Assembly: GCA_002354635.1 (NCBI GenBank)
Contig: DELZ01000003.1
Coordinates: forward strand, 62,001 to 126,000
Origin: Sphingomonadales bacterium UBA2683
GTDB taxonomy: Bacteria; Pseudomonadota; Alphaproteobacteria; Sphingomonadales; Sphingomonadaceae
Reading direction: 5' to 3'
Length of the DNA: 64,000 nt
A program made the position numbers and the translations under genes. How positions within the stretch are numbered: position 1 is the first letter of the stretch; each line of letters begins with the position of its first letter. The notes under the pieces were generated by a model that made no database searches, had not been told where the DNA came from, and was given only the letters and a program-made list of their open reading frames with translations. Shown here piece by piece: positions 53,200 through 62,189 of this stretch.

Positions 53200-54783
53200 T
53201 TACGCCGCCTTCCTGGATTTGCCTTCGGCCGCTTCCTCGATCCGGGTCGGAACATCGCGCATGCTTTCCAGGGCTGCCGCGCGGTCTTCGCTGATGTCTT
53301 CCGCGATCGCCCGCTGCGCACCTTCGTCGCCGGCTTCGTGATATTCGGCATCCTCGTTGACATTCCAGACGTTCCACTTGCGGGTGCCGGCTTCGATATT
53401 CTCGACCGTCAGCATCGCGGTCATCATTGCATGATCCTGGTTGTTGTAGCGGTGCATGCCGTTGCGGCCGACCATGTGCAGCGTCGGAAAGCGGCTTTCC
53501 AGATCGTTGCGCATGGTGGCGACATTCCGTTCATAGGCATCGTCATAGACCGGATAGGCCTTTTCCTGACGGACTACGACACCGCCGACGACATCTTCCG
53601 TCTTGCACAGGCCGAGGATCGCCATTTCCTTTTTCGCCAGTTCGACCAGATCCTCGTCGGACGAGGACCACAAGCCGTCATTTTCAAAGCAGAAATATTC
53701 CAGACCGACACAGGCGATATTCTCGTCCGGCACCATTTCCGGCGACCAGCTGCGGAAATTCTGTACCCGGCCGACCTGCACCCGATCATCATGGATATAG
53801 ATCCAGTTGTCCGGGAACAGATCGTCCGACTTGATCATGATCGCCACGGTCAGGAAATCGCGATAGTTCAGATCCTGCGCTTCCGGCATCGATTTCGGCA
53901 ACGGGTGGATGCGGGTCGCCAGCTCGCGCATCGGCGCACTGGAAATCACATGTTTCGCGGTAAGAACGGTTTCACCGGCCGCACTGGTCGCGCTCACCCG
54001 CCAATCGCCGTTGGCGTCCTGCGCCAGCTGCTTGAGGCTGTGTCCCATCAACACCTGATTGCCCTTGGCTTCGACATGGGCCTTGGCGGCATCCCACATC
54101 ATGCCGGGTCCGAGGCGCGGATAGCGGAAGGTTTCGAGCAGGGTTTTGACTTCCTGTCCGTCATTGGGTTTCTTGTTGAGACCAAGCGAACGTTTCAGGC
54201 CATCGGTCACTGCGTTCCACAGGCTCAGGCCCTTGATCCGCTGCGCCGCCCAGTCCGCCGACATTTCATTGCACGGCATGCCCCAGACTTTCTCGGTATA
54301 GGTCTTGAAGAAGATCGAATAGAGCTTGTAGCCGAACTGGTTGACGGTCCAGTCTTCGAAACTTTTCACATTCTTGTTCGGAAAGACCTTTGCCTTGCCA
54401 TAGCTGAGCATGCACAGGGTCGAGCGCCAGATGCCCAGATTCCACAGGGCTTCGAAGGCGCGCAGCGGATAGCTGTAAAATTTGCCCTCGTAATAGATCC
54501 GGCTCATCCGCGGCCGCTGGATAAAGTCGTCGGGGAGTATTTCATTCCACAGATCGACCACTTCCTGGCTCTTGGAGAAGAAGCGATGCCCGCCAATATC
54601 AAAGCGGAAACCGTCATGCTCCACCGTCCGGCTGATCCCGCCGACATATTTCGGGTCCTTTTCGATCACGGTGACCGAATAGCCCTTTTTGGAGAGCAGA
54701 TAGGCCGCGGTCAGTCCCGCGGGTCCGGCGCCGACAATAGCGACATCTACGGTATTTTCGGCAGCTTTGCTTTGCATGTTCAT
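53200..54783 (-). CDS. FAD-dependent oxidoreductase (UDP-galactopyranose mutase/amine oxidase-like)
   Basis: 527 residues. FAD-binding VAIVGAGPAGLTAAYLLSKKGYSVTVIEKDPKYVGGISRT (15-54) and a family segment FDIGGHRFFSKSQEVVDLWNEIL near residue 75, as in UGM-like enzymes of polysaccharide loci. KTYTEKVWGMPCNEMSADWAAQRIKGLSLW is also typical. Probably acts on a nucleotide-sugar or polyprenyl-linked precursor; exact reaction unknown. It heads the minus-strand operon that continues with gtrA, 56 bp downstream. Confidence 0.85.
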   Translation of the reverse strand: MNMQSKAAENTVDVAIVGAGPAGLTAAYLLSKKGYSVTVIEKDPKYVGGISRTVEHDGFRFDIGGHRFFSKSQEVVDLWNEILPDDFIQRPRMSRIYYEGKFYSYPLRAFEALWNLGIWRSTLCMLSYGKAKVFPNKNVKSFEDWTVNQFGYKLYSIFFKTYTEKVWGMPCNEMSADWAAQRIKGLSLWNAVTDGLKRSLGLNKKPNDGQEVKTLLETFRYPRLGPGMMWDAAKAHVEAKGNQVLMGHSLKQLAQDANGDWRVSATSAAGETVLTAKHVISSAPMRELATRIHPLPKSMPEAQDLNYRDFLTVAIMIKSDDLFPDNWIYIHDDRVQVGRVQNFRSWSPEMVPDENIACVGLEYFCFENDGLWSSSDEDLVELAKKEMAILGLCKTEDVVGGVVVRQEKAYPVYDDAYERNVATMRNDLESRFPTLHMVGRNGMHRYNNQDHAMMTAMLTVENIEAGTRKWNVWNVNEDAEYHEAGDEGAQRAIAEDISEDRAAALESMRDVPTRIEEAAEGKSRKAA

Positions 54784-54896
54784 TCAGTCTGGTCCCTGTC
54801 CATGGTGCGCACCTAGGGAGCGCGTTTCATGTTTCAGAAACAGGAGTGAACGAAATTGGTTAGCAGATAGTTAATAGCGGGAGAAATTTGCCTCCA

Positions 54897-54922
54897 ATCC
54901 CTCTGCTTTAAGGGAGAGGGAT
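54897..54922. repeat. Hairpin sequence in intergenic region
   Basis: ATCCCTCT (54897-54904) pairs perfectly with AGAGGGAT (54915-54922) around a ten-base loop. It lies between the 3' end of the DUF885 gene and the 5' end of the FAD oxidoreductase gene. No clear T-run on either side. Confidence 0.4.
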
Positions 54923-54957
54923 AAGTGTAGCGAATTGCGAATTCCGAAATTTTTCTT

Positions 54958-55033
54958 CCTGAACCTGGTTCAGGATCCACCTTAAGGTCAGCGGGAAACT
55001 GGAGATGGAAGCTGAAACAAGCCCAGCGTGACG
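54958..55033. repeat. Dispersed palindromic repeat (REP-like)
   Basis: It begins with the near-perfect palindrome CCTGAACCTGGTTCAGG followed by ATCCA, and ends with GCTGAAACAAGCCCAGCGTGACG. From memory, elements with a CCTGAAC-TTGTTTCAGG-type arm and a GCTGAAACAAG-TTCAGCATGACG-type arm are scattered through intergenic DNA of sphingomonads. This copy lies in the gap between two minus-strand genes. Only one copy was noticed in this window. Confidence 0.55.
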
Positions 55034-55076
55034 ATGTTGAAGGTCGCATCTTCATTCTTCAATGATGCAATTTTCA

Positions 55077-56417
55077 TCACTCCGCTGCCTGAACAACCAG
55101 ATCCCCCGGCAACACCGGCTCACTCAACAACCGTTCCATTGCCTTCCAGCGCCAGACCGGCGCATCGCCCTGCGCCTCGATCCAGTCGCGGACCATGTCC
55201 ATGCCAAGGCCATAGTTGATAACATAGCTGCGATATTGCTCGTTGAAATCGGTCATCTGCGCCGCGCGCTCGGCCGAGACCAGCTGATATTTCTGGTTCA
55301 ACGCGATCGCCTCGTCCCGCGTGATCTCGCCATCCAGATATTGTTGCGCAATCGTCATCCGCGCCCCGTTCAGCGCCTGCTTGGCAATTTGCAGCGCCCA
55401 ATAGGCCGCCGCCGTGTCGGGATCGAGCCCGGCCAGCGGGTACAACACATCCCGCTCATATTCGAGCCGCTCCTCGCCATTGAACGCCAGTTCGATGCCG
55501 TAATTGGCCGATCCCTCGGCGATCAGGCTTTGCGGGCTGTAGAGCGGATAGACGGAAAATTCCTGCCAGCCGCGTCCCTTGGTCAGATTCTGCTCGAGCA
55601 GCATATTATAGACATGGTGACCGGGATAGCCCTCGTGGCAGCCAAGATCGACGGCGCGGCCAATGAAGATCGGCAGGTCGGTGTTGATCTGGATCAGGCT
55701 CTGGTAATTGCCCTGATAATAATTATAGCCGCTCCAGCTCTTGCCGGTGACAAATTCCATTTTGAAATTCTCGCCCTCGGGCAGGTCGAAATATCGCGCG
55801 GTCCGCGTCTTGCACTCGGCAATGGCAGTGTCGAACACCTGCTGCAGCCGGTCTTTCGGGATGATATAATTCTGCTCGAACGCCGCCACGCGCTCGCTGA
55901 GTGGACCGTCCCCGGGTACGAGATTTTCAATCTCCTCCAGCACCGGGTCAAATTCTTCCAGCGGCCTGAGCTCCGGCGTCACTCCGAACAGTCCCTGCGC
56001 CTCCCGGACAAAGGGAAAAGTCTCGCCCTGGATCATCGCATGCCGGGTGTGGGCCGCCTCCAGCTGGGCGGACAGAAAACTCTTGCGGGCCTCGACCAGC
56101 GGATCGTCGCTCCTTGACAGGCCGTCCAGCCGCAGCATCAGTTCGACAATCGCATTGCCCAGTTCGCGCATATCGCGCGGATCAGCTTTCGCTGCTTCTG
56201 CCCATGCTTGGGGACCATAATAGGCATCGACATAGCCCGCCTCCTGCTCGCCAAGGGCCAATGTGAGCCTCACATAGTCGGTCGCAATCGCGCCGAGTTC
56301 GTCGGCCATGGTCGCAACGACAGCCCCGTTATCCGCCGAAAGCGCTACCGGTTCGGCAACCGAGGCACAGGCCGAGACGGCCAGACAGACAGCGCCAATC
56401 AGCCCGGTACTTTTCAC
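55077..56417 (-). CDS. DUF885 family putative metallopeptidase, lipoprotein
   Basis: 446 residues. The N-terminus MKSTGLIGAVCLAVSACAS has a lipobox-like VSAC, so it is probably anchored in the periplasm. The DUF885 signature GCHEGYPGHHVYNML (HExxxGHH type) supplies the likely zinc ligands and catalytic Glu. QSLIAEGSANYGIEL follows. This family is regarded as zinc-dependent carboxypeptidase-like; activity here is unproven. The start overlaps the nhaA stop by ATGA, an unusual pairing. Confidence 0.87.
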   Translation of the reverse strand: MKSTGLIGAVCLAVSACASVAEPVALSADNGAVVATMADELGAIATDYVRLTLALGEQEAGYVDAYYGPQAWAEAAKADPRDMRELGNAIVELMLRLDGLSRSDDPLVEARKSFLSAQLEAAHTRHAMIQGETFPFVREAQGLFGVTPELRPLEEFDPVLEEIENLVPGDGPLSERVAAFEQNYIIPKDRLQQVFDTAIAECKTRTARYFDLPEGENFKMEFVTGKSWSGYNYYQGNYQSLIQINTDLPIFIGRAVDLGCHEGYPGHHVYNMLLEQNLTKGRGWQEFSVYPLYSPQSLIAEGSANYGIELAFNGEERLEYERDVLYPLAGLDPDTAAAYWALQIAKQALNGARMTIAQQYLDGEITRDEAIALNQKYQLVSAERAAQMTDFNEQYRSYVINYGLGMDMVRDWIEAQGDAPVWRWKAMERLLSEPVLPGDLVVQAAE

Positions 56418-57706
56418 ATAGAGTCTTTCAGTTTCTGCACCTCACCCGCGGGCATTGCACCAAGCAGTTGTTCTGCATCTTCCTTGTCGAGCGATCTCAG
56501 ATGCTTGTCCTGCGGCGCGAAGCGCAGGATACAGAAGCCGACCACCGCCGACAGCAGGGAGCCGCCCAGCACGCCGATCTTGGCCTCCTCGATCAACAGC
56601 TCCTGACCAGGGAAGGCGAGCGCGCCGATGAACAGGCTCATCGTGAAACCGATGCCGCAGAGCATGGCGACGCCATAGACCTGCAGCCAGCTGGCTCCGC
56701 CGAGGCGCCCGGCAAAACCGGTCTTGACGGCGATCCAGACGCTGGCAAAAATGCCGATCTGCTTGCCGAGGAACAGGCCGGCGGCAATGCCCAGCGGCAA
56801 GGGCGCGAAGACCTGGTCCCAGCCGATGCCTTCCAGCGACACGCCGGCATTGGCAAAACCGAACACCGGCACGATCAGAAAGGCACTCCATGGCGAGATA
56901 GCATGTTCCAGTCGGTGGAGCGGGGAATTTTCCGCATCCGGCGATGTCGGCGTGATCACGATCGGAATCGTCATCGCCGCCAACACCCCGGCGATGGTCG
57001 CATGGACTCCGGACATCAGCACCGCATACCAGAGCAGGCCGGATCCGATCAGATAGGGCCAGAGCTTCAGCACGCCATTGCGGTTCATCGTATACATGAT
57101 CGCCAGGATTGCCGCGCTGGCGAGAAGGGCCGCGCCATTGATCTCTGCCGTGTAAACCAGCGCGATAATCGCCACCGCGCCCATGTCGTCAACAATCGCG
57201 ACGGTAACCAGAAAAAGTTTGAGCGAAGTCGGCGCGCGCGGGCCGAGCAGCGCCAGCACGCCGATAGCAAAAGCAATGTCGGTCGCCGCCGGGATCGCCC
57301 AGCCATTGTACAGAGCAGGGACATCTCTGACGACAAACAGATAGATGAGGGCGGGAACCACCATTCCTGCAGCGGCAGCCAGCACCGGCAAACGGCGGCG
57401 GTCCCATGTATTGAGCCGCCCATCGACGAACTCGCGCTTGATTTCCAGCCCGACGAGCAGGAAGAAAATCGCCATCAGCCCGTCATTGATCCACAAATGC
57501 GGCGTCATCGGCCCCAGTTTGCTGGACAGGGTCGGTCCCTTTATCTCGTGCAGGAAATGATGATACATATCGTATAGCGGGCTGTTCGCCACCAGCATTG
57601 CCAGCGCCGCCGCGACCATCAGCAGGATACCGCCAGCCGCTTCGCTTTTCAGAAAGTCGCGAAGTGCTGAATTTCTGCCGGAGCGTTGTACTTTGTCGTC
57701 TGCCAT
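56414..57706 (-). CDS. nhaA: Na+/H+ antiporter NhaA
   Basis: 430 residues from MADDKVQRSG (ATG 57706; the frame continues upstream). Exchanges cytoplasmic Na+ for protons across the inner membrane. SEAAGGILLMVAAALAMLVANSPL, LEIKREFVDG, IPAATDIAFAIGVLALLG (with the transport Asp), VAIVDDMGAVAIIALVYT (the Asp pair) and MLCGIGFTMSLFIGALAF are all family landmarks. A C-terminal cytoplasmic tail of about 35 residues extends beyond the last helix. Coupled to the DUF885 gene. Confidence 0.96.
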   Translation of the reverse strand: MADDKVQRSGRNSALRDFLKSEAAGGILLMVAAALAMLVANSPLYDMYHHFLHEIKGPTLSSKLGPMTPHLWINDGLMAIFFLLVGLEIKREFVDGRLNTWDRRRLPVLAAAAGMVVPALIYLFVVRDVPALYNGWAIPAATDIAFAIGVLALLGPRAPTSLKLFLVTVAIVDDMGAVAIIALVYTAEINGAALLASAAILAIMYTMNRNGVLKLWPYLIGSGLLWYAVLMSGVHATIAGVLAAMTIPIVITPTSPDAENSPLHRLEHAISPWSAFLIVPVFGFANAGVSLEGIGWDQVFAPLPLGIAAGLFLGKQIGIFASVWIAVKTGFAGRLGGASWLQVYGVAMLCGIGFTMSLFIGALAFPGQELLIEEAKIGVLGGSLLSAVVGFCILRFAPQDKHLRSLDKEDAEQLLGAMPAGEVQKLKDSM

Positions 57707-57793
57707 AGGGGCCCTTTTGTCGGTATTTCGATTTGCCCGAGTCATGCGCAGACCGGTTGGCAAAATCAAGGCCTGTATGCAGTATATCCAGCG

Positions 57794-58795
57794 CTAGGCG
57801 GCAATCCGATCGCGAACCTCGGCGGCAAGGGCATAACTTTTTTCGCGCGCCCCCTGGTCAAAGATCGATCCGGAAATGATCAGCTCGTCGGCACCGGTTC
57901 TTTCAACAAACCGGTCAACCGCTTGCTTCACCGTGCCGGGCGATCCAACCGCGCTACCCTGCATGATCTGCCCGAGCATCGACTGGAACTGGGGCGGCAG
58001 GCTGTCACGATAACCCTCGACCGGGGGTGGCATCTTGCCCGGGGTACCCGTGCGCAGGGCGACAAAGCTCTGCAGCATAGAGCTGGACAGATATTCCGCT
58101 TCCTCGTCGCTGTCGGCGGCAAATATGTTGAAGCCGCACATCACATAGGGTTCGGCCAGTTGCGCCGACGGCTTGAAGTCGCGCCGGTAGATGGAAAGCG
58201 CCTCGTCCAGCATCTGCGGCGCAAAATGCGAGGCAAAGGCATAGGGCAAGCCGAGCGCCGCCGCCAGTTGCGCGCCAAACAGGCTACTACCGAGAATATA
58301 AAGCGGAATATTGGTCCCCTGCCCCGGTGTCGCCTGAATACCGAGCCGTTCGTCCCCCGCCAGAAACGCCTGCAATTCCAGCACATCGCGCGGAAATTCA
58401 TTGGCATCACTGTTCAGGTTGCGGCGCAAGGCCTGCGCGGTCCGCTGGTCAGAGCCCGGCGCGCGGCCGAGACCCAAATCGATCCGCCCGGGAAACAGCG
58501 CTTCCAGCGTACCGAACTGCTCGGCGATCACCATCGGCGCATGGTTGGGCAGCATGATACCACCGGCACCGATCCTGATGGTCTTGGTGCCCTGCCCGAT
58601 ATGGCTCAGAGCCACTGCCGTGGCGGCGCTGGCAATGCCCGCCATGCCATGATGCTCGGCCATCCAGAACCGCTCATAGCCCAGCGCCTCGCCTTGCTGC
58701 GCAAGCGCCAGCGACCGGTCGAGAGCGGTTTTCACGTCGCTTCCTTGCGGAACCGGCGACAAGTCCAGAATCGAGAATTTAACAGGCTTGGTCAT
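57794..58795 (-). CDS. Luciferase-like (LLM) flavin-dependent oxidoreductase
   Basis: 333 residues from MTKPVKFSILDLSPVPQG (ATG 58795), which overlaps the gspN stop by ATGA; the longer frame upstream is shadow of gspN. TIM-barrel family pattern: YERFWMAEHHGMAGIASAATAVALSHIGQGTKTIRIGAGGIMLPNHAPMVIAEQFGTLEALFPGRIDLGLGRAPGSD. Uses reduced FMN or F420-like flavin; this subgroup resembles MsnO8-type enzymes. Substrate unknown. Confidence 0.9.
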   Translation of the reverse strand: MTKPVKFSILDLSPVPQGSDVKTALDRSLALAQQGEALGYERFWMAEHHGMAGIASAATAVALSHIGQGTKTIRIGAGGIMLPNHAPMVIAEQFGTLEALFPGRIDLGLGRAPGSDQRTAQALRRNLNSDANEFPRDVLELQAFLAGDERLGIQATPGQGTNIPLYILGSSLFGAQLAAALGLPYAFASHFAPQMLDEALSIYRRDFKPSAQLAEPYVMCGFNIFAADSDEEAEYLSSSMLQSFVALRTGTPGKMPPPVEGYRDSLPPQFQSMLGQIMQGSAVGSPGTVKQAVDRFVERTGADELIISGSIFDQGAREKSYALAAEVRDRIAA

Positions 58796-59523
58796 GGTCC
58801 GTTCCTTTGCCCCAACTGTCCGGCGACCTTGATCGCATAGCCGCTGGGTACCTTGCGAAATCCTAGCGTGGGCAATAGCAGCGTCCATGCACGATCGCTA
58901 CCCGACAGGAACAGCCGCGCGGTATAAAAGCCGTTGCCCTGGAGTTTCAGCGTCAGCTGCTCCATACCGGAGCCGCTTTGCAGCGGCAGCACCAGCACCC
59001 CGTCCTGGCATTCCGCGCGACCAAGCAATCCCTGTTTGAGATTCAGGCCGGGAATATTGGCATCCAGCGACACCCGCACCTGACCGCTGGCTGACTGGCA
59101 GCGCCCCCCGGCAAAGCTGATGTTGACCGCCTGCAGATCGATTGCCGAGGCTGGCAGCGGTGCCAGCTGGCTGCCGACCGCCATGACCGTTGTCAGATCC
59201 TGCACCATCAGGCTGTTGCCGCTCTTGCCGACCGTCGCCACCAGCCCGGCATCGCCTGCCGTTGATGGCCGTTCCAGGTCCATCATTACCTGTCCGGTCA
59301 GCAGCGGCAGCAGGAGTAGCCCCGCGTCCAGATCACCCAGCGGAAACGGACCGAGTTGCGCGCCTTCGATCCGGCCGTTCCAGACAGAACCGCTGACTGC
59401 GCGCGCCGAGAAACCGGATCCCTCCAGCCCTGCCATGCCCACGGCGAGTCGCAACGGCAGGAAAAACAGGGCAATGGCAATCACCGCCACGGGGATCAGC
59501 AAATAGGTCAATGCGCGCGGCAC
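58792..59523 (-). CDS. Type II secretion system protein N-like
   Basis: 243 residues. One N-terminal membrane segment (ALTYLLIPVAVIAIALFFLPLRLAV) then a periplasmic part beginning GLEGSGFSARAVSGSVWNGRIEGAQLGPFPLGDLDAGLLLLPLL, the GspN pattern. It normally belongs to the type II secretion machinery, but no other gsp gene lies in this window, so it is either at the edge of a dispersed system or serves alone. Coupled to the LLM gene downstream. Confidence 0.78.
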   Translation of the reverse strand: MPRALTYLLIPVAVIAIALFFLPLRLAVGMAGLEGSGFSARAVSGSVWNGRIEGAQLGPFPLGDLDAGLLLLPLLTGQVMMDLERPSTAGDAGLVATVGKSGNSLMVQDLTTVMAVGSQLAPLPASAIDLQAVNISFAGGRCQSASGQVRVSLDANIPGLNLKQGLLGRAECQDGVLVLPLQSGSGMEQLTLKLQGNGFYTARLFLSGSDRAWTLLLPTLGFRKVPSGYAIKVAGQLGQRNGP

Positions 59524-59538
59524 CTGCTTTCCTTTGTT

Positions 59539-60033
59539 TCAGATTTCGGGGGAAAATTGATCGAAATAGACAAATATGTCGTCCTGCGCGCGACTGGCGG
59601 CATTGCGCCATTTGGGCGCCGACTTGCGATTTAGCAGCGCGCCACCGGAAGACAGGACGAGCACCGTCGGCGTGCCCTTGATCGTCTCGATACCAAAGCG
59701 CCGGGCGATATCGAGATTCCGGTCCCTGTGCCCGACATCAACATAGACCAGTTCATATTTCGTTTCGAGCATCGCGGCGAAACGCGGCTCGGCAAACCAT
59801 CCTGCCAGACCGCGGCTGTCATGGCACCAGTTCGCGCCCATCACGACGATCACCGGCTTGTCATCAACCGCAGCACGGGCAAGTGCCGCATCCACGTCTG
59901 CCGCTGCGTCTGCATTTGCATCAAACGGCCGGGCTTCCGGATGGGCCGTTTCCGCAGCCTTTGCATCCGGCACCGGCGCGACAGTGGCATGCCCAGCCAG
60001 AAGCAGAAGCGGCAGGAACAATGTTCGCTTCAA
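59539..60033 (-). CDS. Exported thioredoxin-fold protein with CXXS motif
   Basis: 164 residues. The signal peptide (MKRTLFLPLLLLAGHATVA) indicates periplasmic location. Thioredoxin-like segment PVIVVMGANWCHDSRGLAGWF: Cys70 is followed by His, Asp and Ser73, so the second active-site Cys is replaced by Ser. IKGTPTVLVLSSGG is the cis-Pro region. CXXS proteins usually act as thiol transferases or isomerases rather than full disulfide reductases. Located six bases after the dienelactone hydrolase gene in the same operon. Confidence 0.83.
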   Translation of the reverse strand: MKRTLFLPLLLLAGHATVAPVPDAKAAETAHPEARPFDANADAAADVDAALARAAVDDKPVIVVMGANWCHDSRGLAGWFAEPRFAAMLETKYELVYVDVGHRDRNLDIARRFGIETIKGTPTVLVLSSGGALLNRKSAPKWRNAASRAQDDIFVYFDQFSPEI

Positions 60034-60039
60034 ACCCGG

Positions 60040-60939
60040 TCAGCCCCGCAAATGCGTATCGAAAAATGACAGCGTCCGCTGCCACGACAGTTTCGCCGCT
60101 GCCTCGTCATAGCGCGGCGTCGTGTCATTGTGGAAACCGTGATTCACATCGGGATAGAAATGCACGCTATATTCCTTCTGGTGCTCTTCCAGCGCCGCCT
60201 CGTAGGCGGGCCATCCGGCATTGATCCGTTCGTCCAGTCCGGCCAGCTGGACCATGAGCGGCGCCTCGATTGCCGGAACCTCGGCGACTTCCGGCTGGCG
60301 TCCGTAATAAGGCACCGACGCGGCGAGATCGGGATAGGCCACGGCCAGCGCGTTGCACACGCCGCCGCCGTAGCAGAAACCGACCGCACCGACCTTGCCG
60401 GTCGAGCCGTCATGATCGCGCAGAAATTCGAACGCGGCGAAAAAATCCTCCATCAGCTTCGCGCCGTCGAGCGAGCGCTGCATCGTCCGTCCGTCGTCGT
60501 CATTGCCGGGATAGCCGCCCAGTGGTGACAGGCCGTCGGGGGCCAGCGCCAGATAACCGGCCTTGGCCACCCGCCGCGCGACATCCTCGATATAGGGATT
60601 GAGGCCGCGATTTTCGTGGATCACCAGCACCGCCGGCAGCTTGCCACTCGCGCCCGCCGGCTTCGCCATCAGCGCGCTGATCTTGCCGTGCCCATCGGGG
60701 CTCATATAGCTGATCCGCTCGGCGGTGATCGAAGGATCATTCGGTTCGACCTCCGCCGCCCACGCATAATTGGGCTGCAGCTGGTCGAGAATCATCGCCC
60801 CGGTCACCCCGGCGGCGGCAAATTTCCCGGCCTGCCGGATGAAGTCGCGCTTCGAGATCACGCCATGCACATAGCCGTCGAATATCTCGAGTATATGGGG
60901 GTGAAAGTCGGTTGCGCGCTTGCGTTCGCCGGCGCTCAT
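60040..60939 (-). CDS. Dienelactone hydrolase family protein with a leader-like N-terminus
   Basis: 299 residues. The hydrolase domain contains LPAVLVIHENRGLNPYIEDVARR, the nucleophile Cys189 in GAVGFCYGGGVCNA, and HFYPDVNHGFHNDT with the His. Ahead of it, about residues 30-62 (SKRDFIRQAGKFAAAGVTGAMILDQLQPNYAWA) resemble a Tat-type leader with KRDF, but they are preceded by some 30 extra residues. Hydrolyses a lactone or ester; substrate unknown. The start overlaps the ispG stop. Confidence 0.87.
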   Translation of the reverse strand: MSAGERKRATDFHPHILEIFDGYVHGVISKRDFIRQAGKFAAAGVTGAMILDQLQPNYAWAAEVEPNDPSITAERISYMSPDGHGKISALMAKPAGASGKLPAVLVIHENRGLNPYIEDVARRVAKAGYLALAPDGLSPLGGYPGNDDDGRTMQRSLDGAKLMEDFFAAFEFLRDHDGSTGKVGAVGFCYGGGVCNALAVAYPDLAASVPYYGRQPEVAEVPAIEAPLMVQLAGLDERINAGWPAYEAALEEHQKEYSVHFYPDVNHGFHNDTTPRYDEAAAKLSWQRTLSFFDTHLRG

Positions 60940-62072
60940 TCCGCCGCTTCCAGTGCCAGTTCCGCCGCCTCGATTTCCGCTGCCTTGGCTTCGACCAGCT
61001 TGACGATATGATCGACCATATCCTCGTCCTCGACATGATGATCGGTGACGCCGGAAAGATAGACCATATGCTTGCCCTTGCCGCCGCCGGTAATGCCGAT
61101 ATCGGTCTCCCGCGCTTCGCCCGGACCATTGACAACGCAGCCCAGCACGGACAGCGACAGCGGCGTGCGGATATGCTGCAGCCGTTCTTCCAAGGTCTGC
61201 ACCGTGCGGATCACGTCGAAGCCCTGCCGTGCGCAGCTCGGGCAGCTGACCACCCGGACGCCGCGCGTGCGCAGGCCCAGCGCCTTCAGCATCTCGTAAC
61301 CGACGCGCACCTCTTCTTCGGGTTCTGCCGACAGGCTCACCCGGATCGTGTCACCAACCCCGGCCCACAGCAAGTTGCCGATGCCGATCGAGCTTTTCAC
61401 CGTGCCGCCGATCAGGCCGCCGGCCTCGGTAATGCCGACGTGGAGCGGACAATCTACCGCGTCGGCCAACTGCATATAGGCGGCGACCGCCAGGAACACG
61501 TCGGACGCCTTCACCGCGACCTTATATTCGTGAAAATCATGGTCCTGCAGAATCTTGATATGATCGAGCGCGCTCTCGACCAGCGCCTCCGGACAGGGCT
61601 CGCCATATTTTTCGAGCAGGTCTTTTTCCAGACTACCCGCATTCACCCCGATGCGGATCGCGCAGCCATTGGCTTTGGCCGCGTCGATCACTTCCTTGAC
61701 CCGCGCCGCCGACCCGATATTGCCCGGATTGATCCGCAGGCAGGCCGCGCCGGCCTCCGCCGCCTCGATCCCGCGCTTGTAGTGGAAATGGATGTCGGCG
61801 ACGATCGGCACCTTGCTCGCCCGCACGATCTGCTTCAGCGCGGCCGTGCTCTCGACATCGGGACAGGAGACGCGGATGATGTCCACGCCCGCTTCCTCGC
61901 AACGGCGGATCTGGTCGATCGTCGCCTTTGCGTCCGAGGTCAGCGTGTTGGTCATGGTCTGCACGGTAATCGGCGCATCGCCGCCGACCGGCACGTCGCC
62001 GACCATGATCTGGCGGCTTTTGCGGCGTTCGATATCGCGCCAGGGGCGCAAGGATGGATTTTCCGCTGTCAT
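60936..62072 (-). CDS. ispG: 4-hydroxy-3-methylbut-2-enyl diphosphate synthase
   Basis: 378 residues; penultimate step of the MEP isoprenoid pathway, converting MEcPP to HMBPP with a 4Fe-4S cluster. PITVQTMTNTLTSDAKATIDQI in the TIM-barrel domain, GIEAAEAGAACLRINPGNIG, GVNAGSLEKDLL. Cluster ligands are in CPSCARQGFDVI and LGCVVNGPGEARETDIGITGGG. Short bacterial form. First gene of an operon with the dienelactone hydrolase and the thioredoxin-like gene. Confidence 0.96.
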   Translation of the reverse strand: MTAENPSLRPWRDIERRKSRQIMVGDVPVGGDAPITVQTMTNTLTSDAKATIDQIRRCEEAGVDIIRVSCPDVESTAALKQIVRASKVPIVADIHFHYKRGIEAAEAGAACLRINPGNIGSAARVKEVIDAAKANGCAIRIGVNAGSLEKDLLEKYGEPCPEALVESALDHIKILQDHDFHEYKVAVKASDVFLAVAAYMQLADAVDCPLHVGITEAGGLIGGTVKSSIGIGNLLWAGVGDTIRVSLSAEPEEEVRVGYEMLKALGLRTRGVRVVSCPSCARQGFDVIRTVQTLEERLQHIRTPLSLSVLGCVVNGPGEARETDIGITGGGKGKHMVYLSGVTDHHVEDEDMVDHIVKLVEAKAAEIEAAELALEAAE

Positions 62073-62189
62073 CGGTTGAAACCTGCTGGGCTGTTGCTCA
62101 TGTTGACATATATAGCGGGTTCAACCCGCAGGTGCGAGGGGCGATTGTCCCGGCCACGAAAAAACACCCCCAACCGAAAGGATCTTCCC

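Noticed and set aside
53071..54816. 581-codon plus-strand frame across the FAD oxidoreductase
   Set aside because: Antisense to a gene with a clear FAD motif; the translation is low-complexity His/Arg-rich.
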